This document shows positions 6,746 through 6,778 of a DNA stretch of 6,778 nucleotides, piece after piece. The notes under the pieces were generated by a model. It ran no database searches and was not told the origin of the DNA. It was given only the letters and a program-made list of their open reading frames with translations. Position 1 is the first letter of the stretch; every line of letters begins with the position of its first letter. The DNA comes from an uncultured Bacteroidales bacterium (lineage in GTDB: Bacteria > Bacteroidota > Bacteroidia > Bacteroidales > Paludibacteraceae), in NCBI GenBank assembly GCA_903929065.1, contig CAIYTJ010000561.1, forward strand, positions 1 to 6,778, in the 5' to 3' direction. Made by a program: the position numbers and the translations under genes.

Positions 6746-6749
6746 ATGT

Positions 6750-6769
6750 ATGTTAAAAGTTAACGCAAC
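6750..6769 (-). repeat. Right terminal inverted repeat of the insertion sequence
   Basis: Read on the minus strand, this is GTTGCGTTAACTTTTAACAT, identical to the left repeat at 18 of 20 positions. It is the end nearest the transposase start, 87 bases upstream of the ATG. Nine further bases of flanking DNA remain before the window ends. Confidence 0.8.
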
Positions 6770-6778
6770 GCTACTAAT

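Larger units (their letters stand above)
5470..6769 (-). mobile_element. Complete IS4-family insertion sequence, about 1300 bp
   Basis: The element is bounded by 20-bp imperfect inverted repeats and contains one intact transposase gene that reads toward the left end, which makes it look autonomous. The transposase type (N-terminal DUF4372-like region followed by an IS4-type DDE domain) is common in Bacteroidetes. The left end is 24 bases past the E2 stop. The outside flanks are ATACTGCT on the left and GCTACTAAT on the right. Only the three bases GCT are exactly repeated next to both ends, so no convincing target duplication is seen, although only 9 bases remain in the window on the right. 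I do not recognise a named IS. Confidence 0.85.

Overview
The window looks like a chromosomal segment from a member of the Bacteroidetes, probably order Bacteroidales. The reasons are the moderately AT-rich DNA, start codons preceded by A/T-rich leaders without clear Shine-Dalgarno sequences, two good matches to the Bacteroidetes -7 promoter box (TAnnTTTG), and the gene order kinase-isomerase-permease, which as I recall it is the front of the Bacteroides rhamnose operon. I cannot name the genus.

Positions 1-4007 hold L-rhamnose uptake and early catabolism, all on the + strand: a short upstream region with a candidate promoter and repeated half-sites, rhaB (rhamnulokinase, 133-1605), rhaA (L-rhamnose isomerase, 1633-2895), an intercistronic hairpin, and rhaT (L-rhamnose/H+ symporter, 2976-4007). 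Together RhaT imports L-rhamnose, RhaA converts it to L-rhamnulose and RhaB phosphorylates that to L-rhamnulose 1-phosphate. The next step, the aldolase, and the lactaldehyde oxidoreductase are not in the window. A rho-independent terminator (about 4031-4070) closes the cluster.

Positions 4090-5445 (+) encode the E2 (dihydrolipoyl acyltransferase) of a 2-oxo acid or acetoin dehydrogenase complex. It has one lipoyl domain, a low-complexity linker that contains two non-triplet microsatellites, two tandem peripheral-subunit-binding domains and a complete catalytic domain. No E1 or E3 gene is visible.

Positions 5470-6769 are a complete insertion sequence of the IS4 type, about 1300 bp long. It has 20-bp imperfect inverted repeats (18/20 identical) and one intact DDE transposase on the - strand (5499-6662) with its own promoter-like box. 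Its left end lies 24 bp after the E2 stop codon, and the window ends 9 bp beyond its right end.

I see no clearly novel multi-gene system. The points most worth a second look are the shortened rhamnose cluster, the insertion sequence directly behind an orphan-looking E2 gene, the tandem binding domains with non-triplet repeats in the E2 linker, and the hairpin between rhaA and rhaT. There is no gene-free stretch longer than 300 bases.
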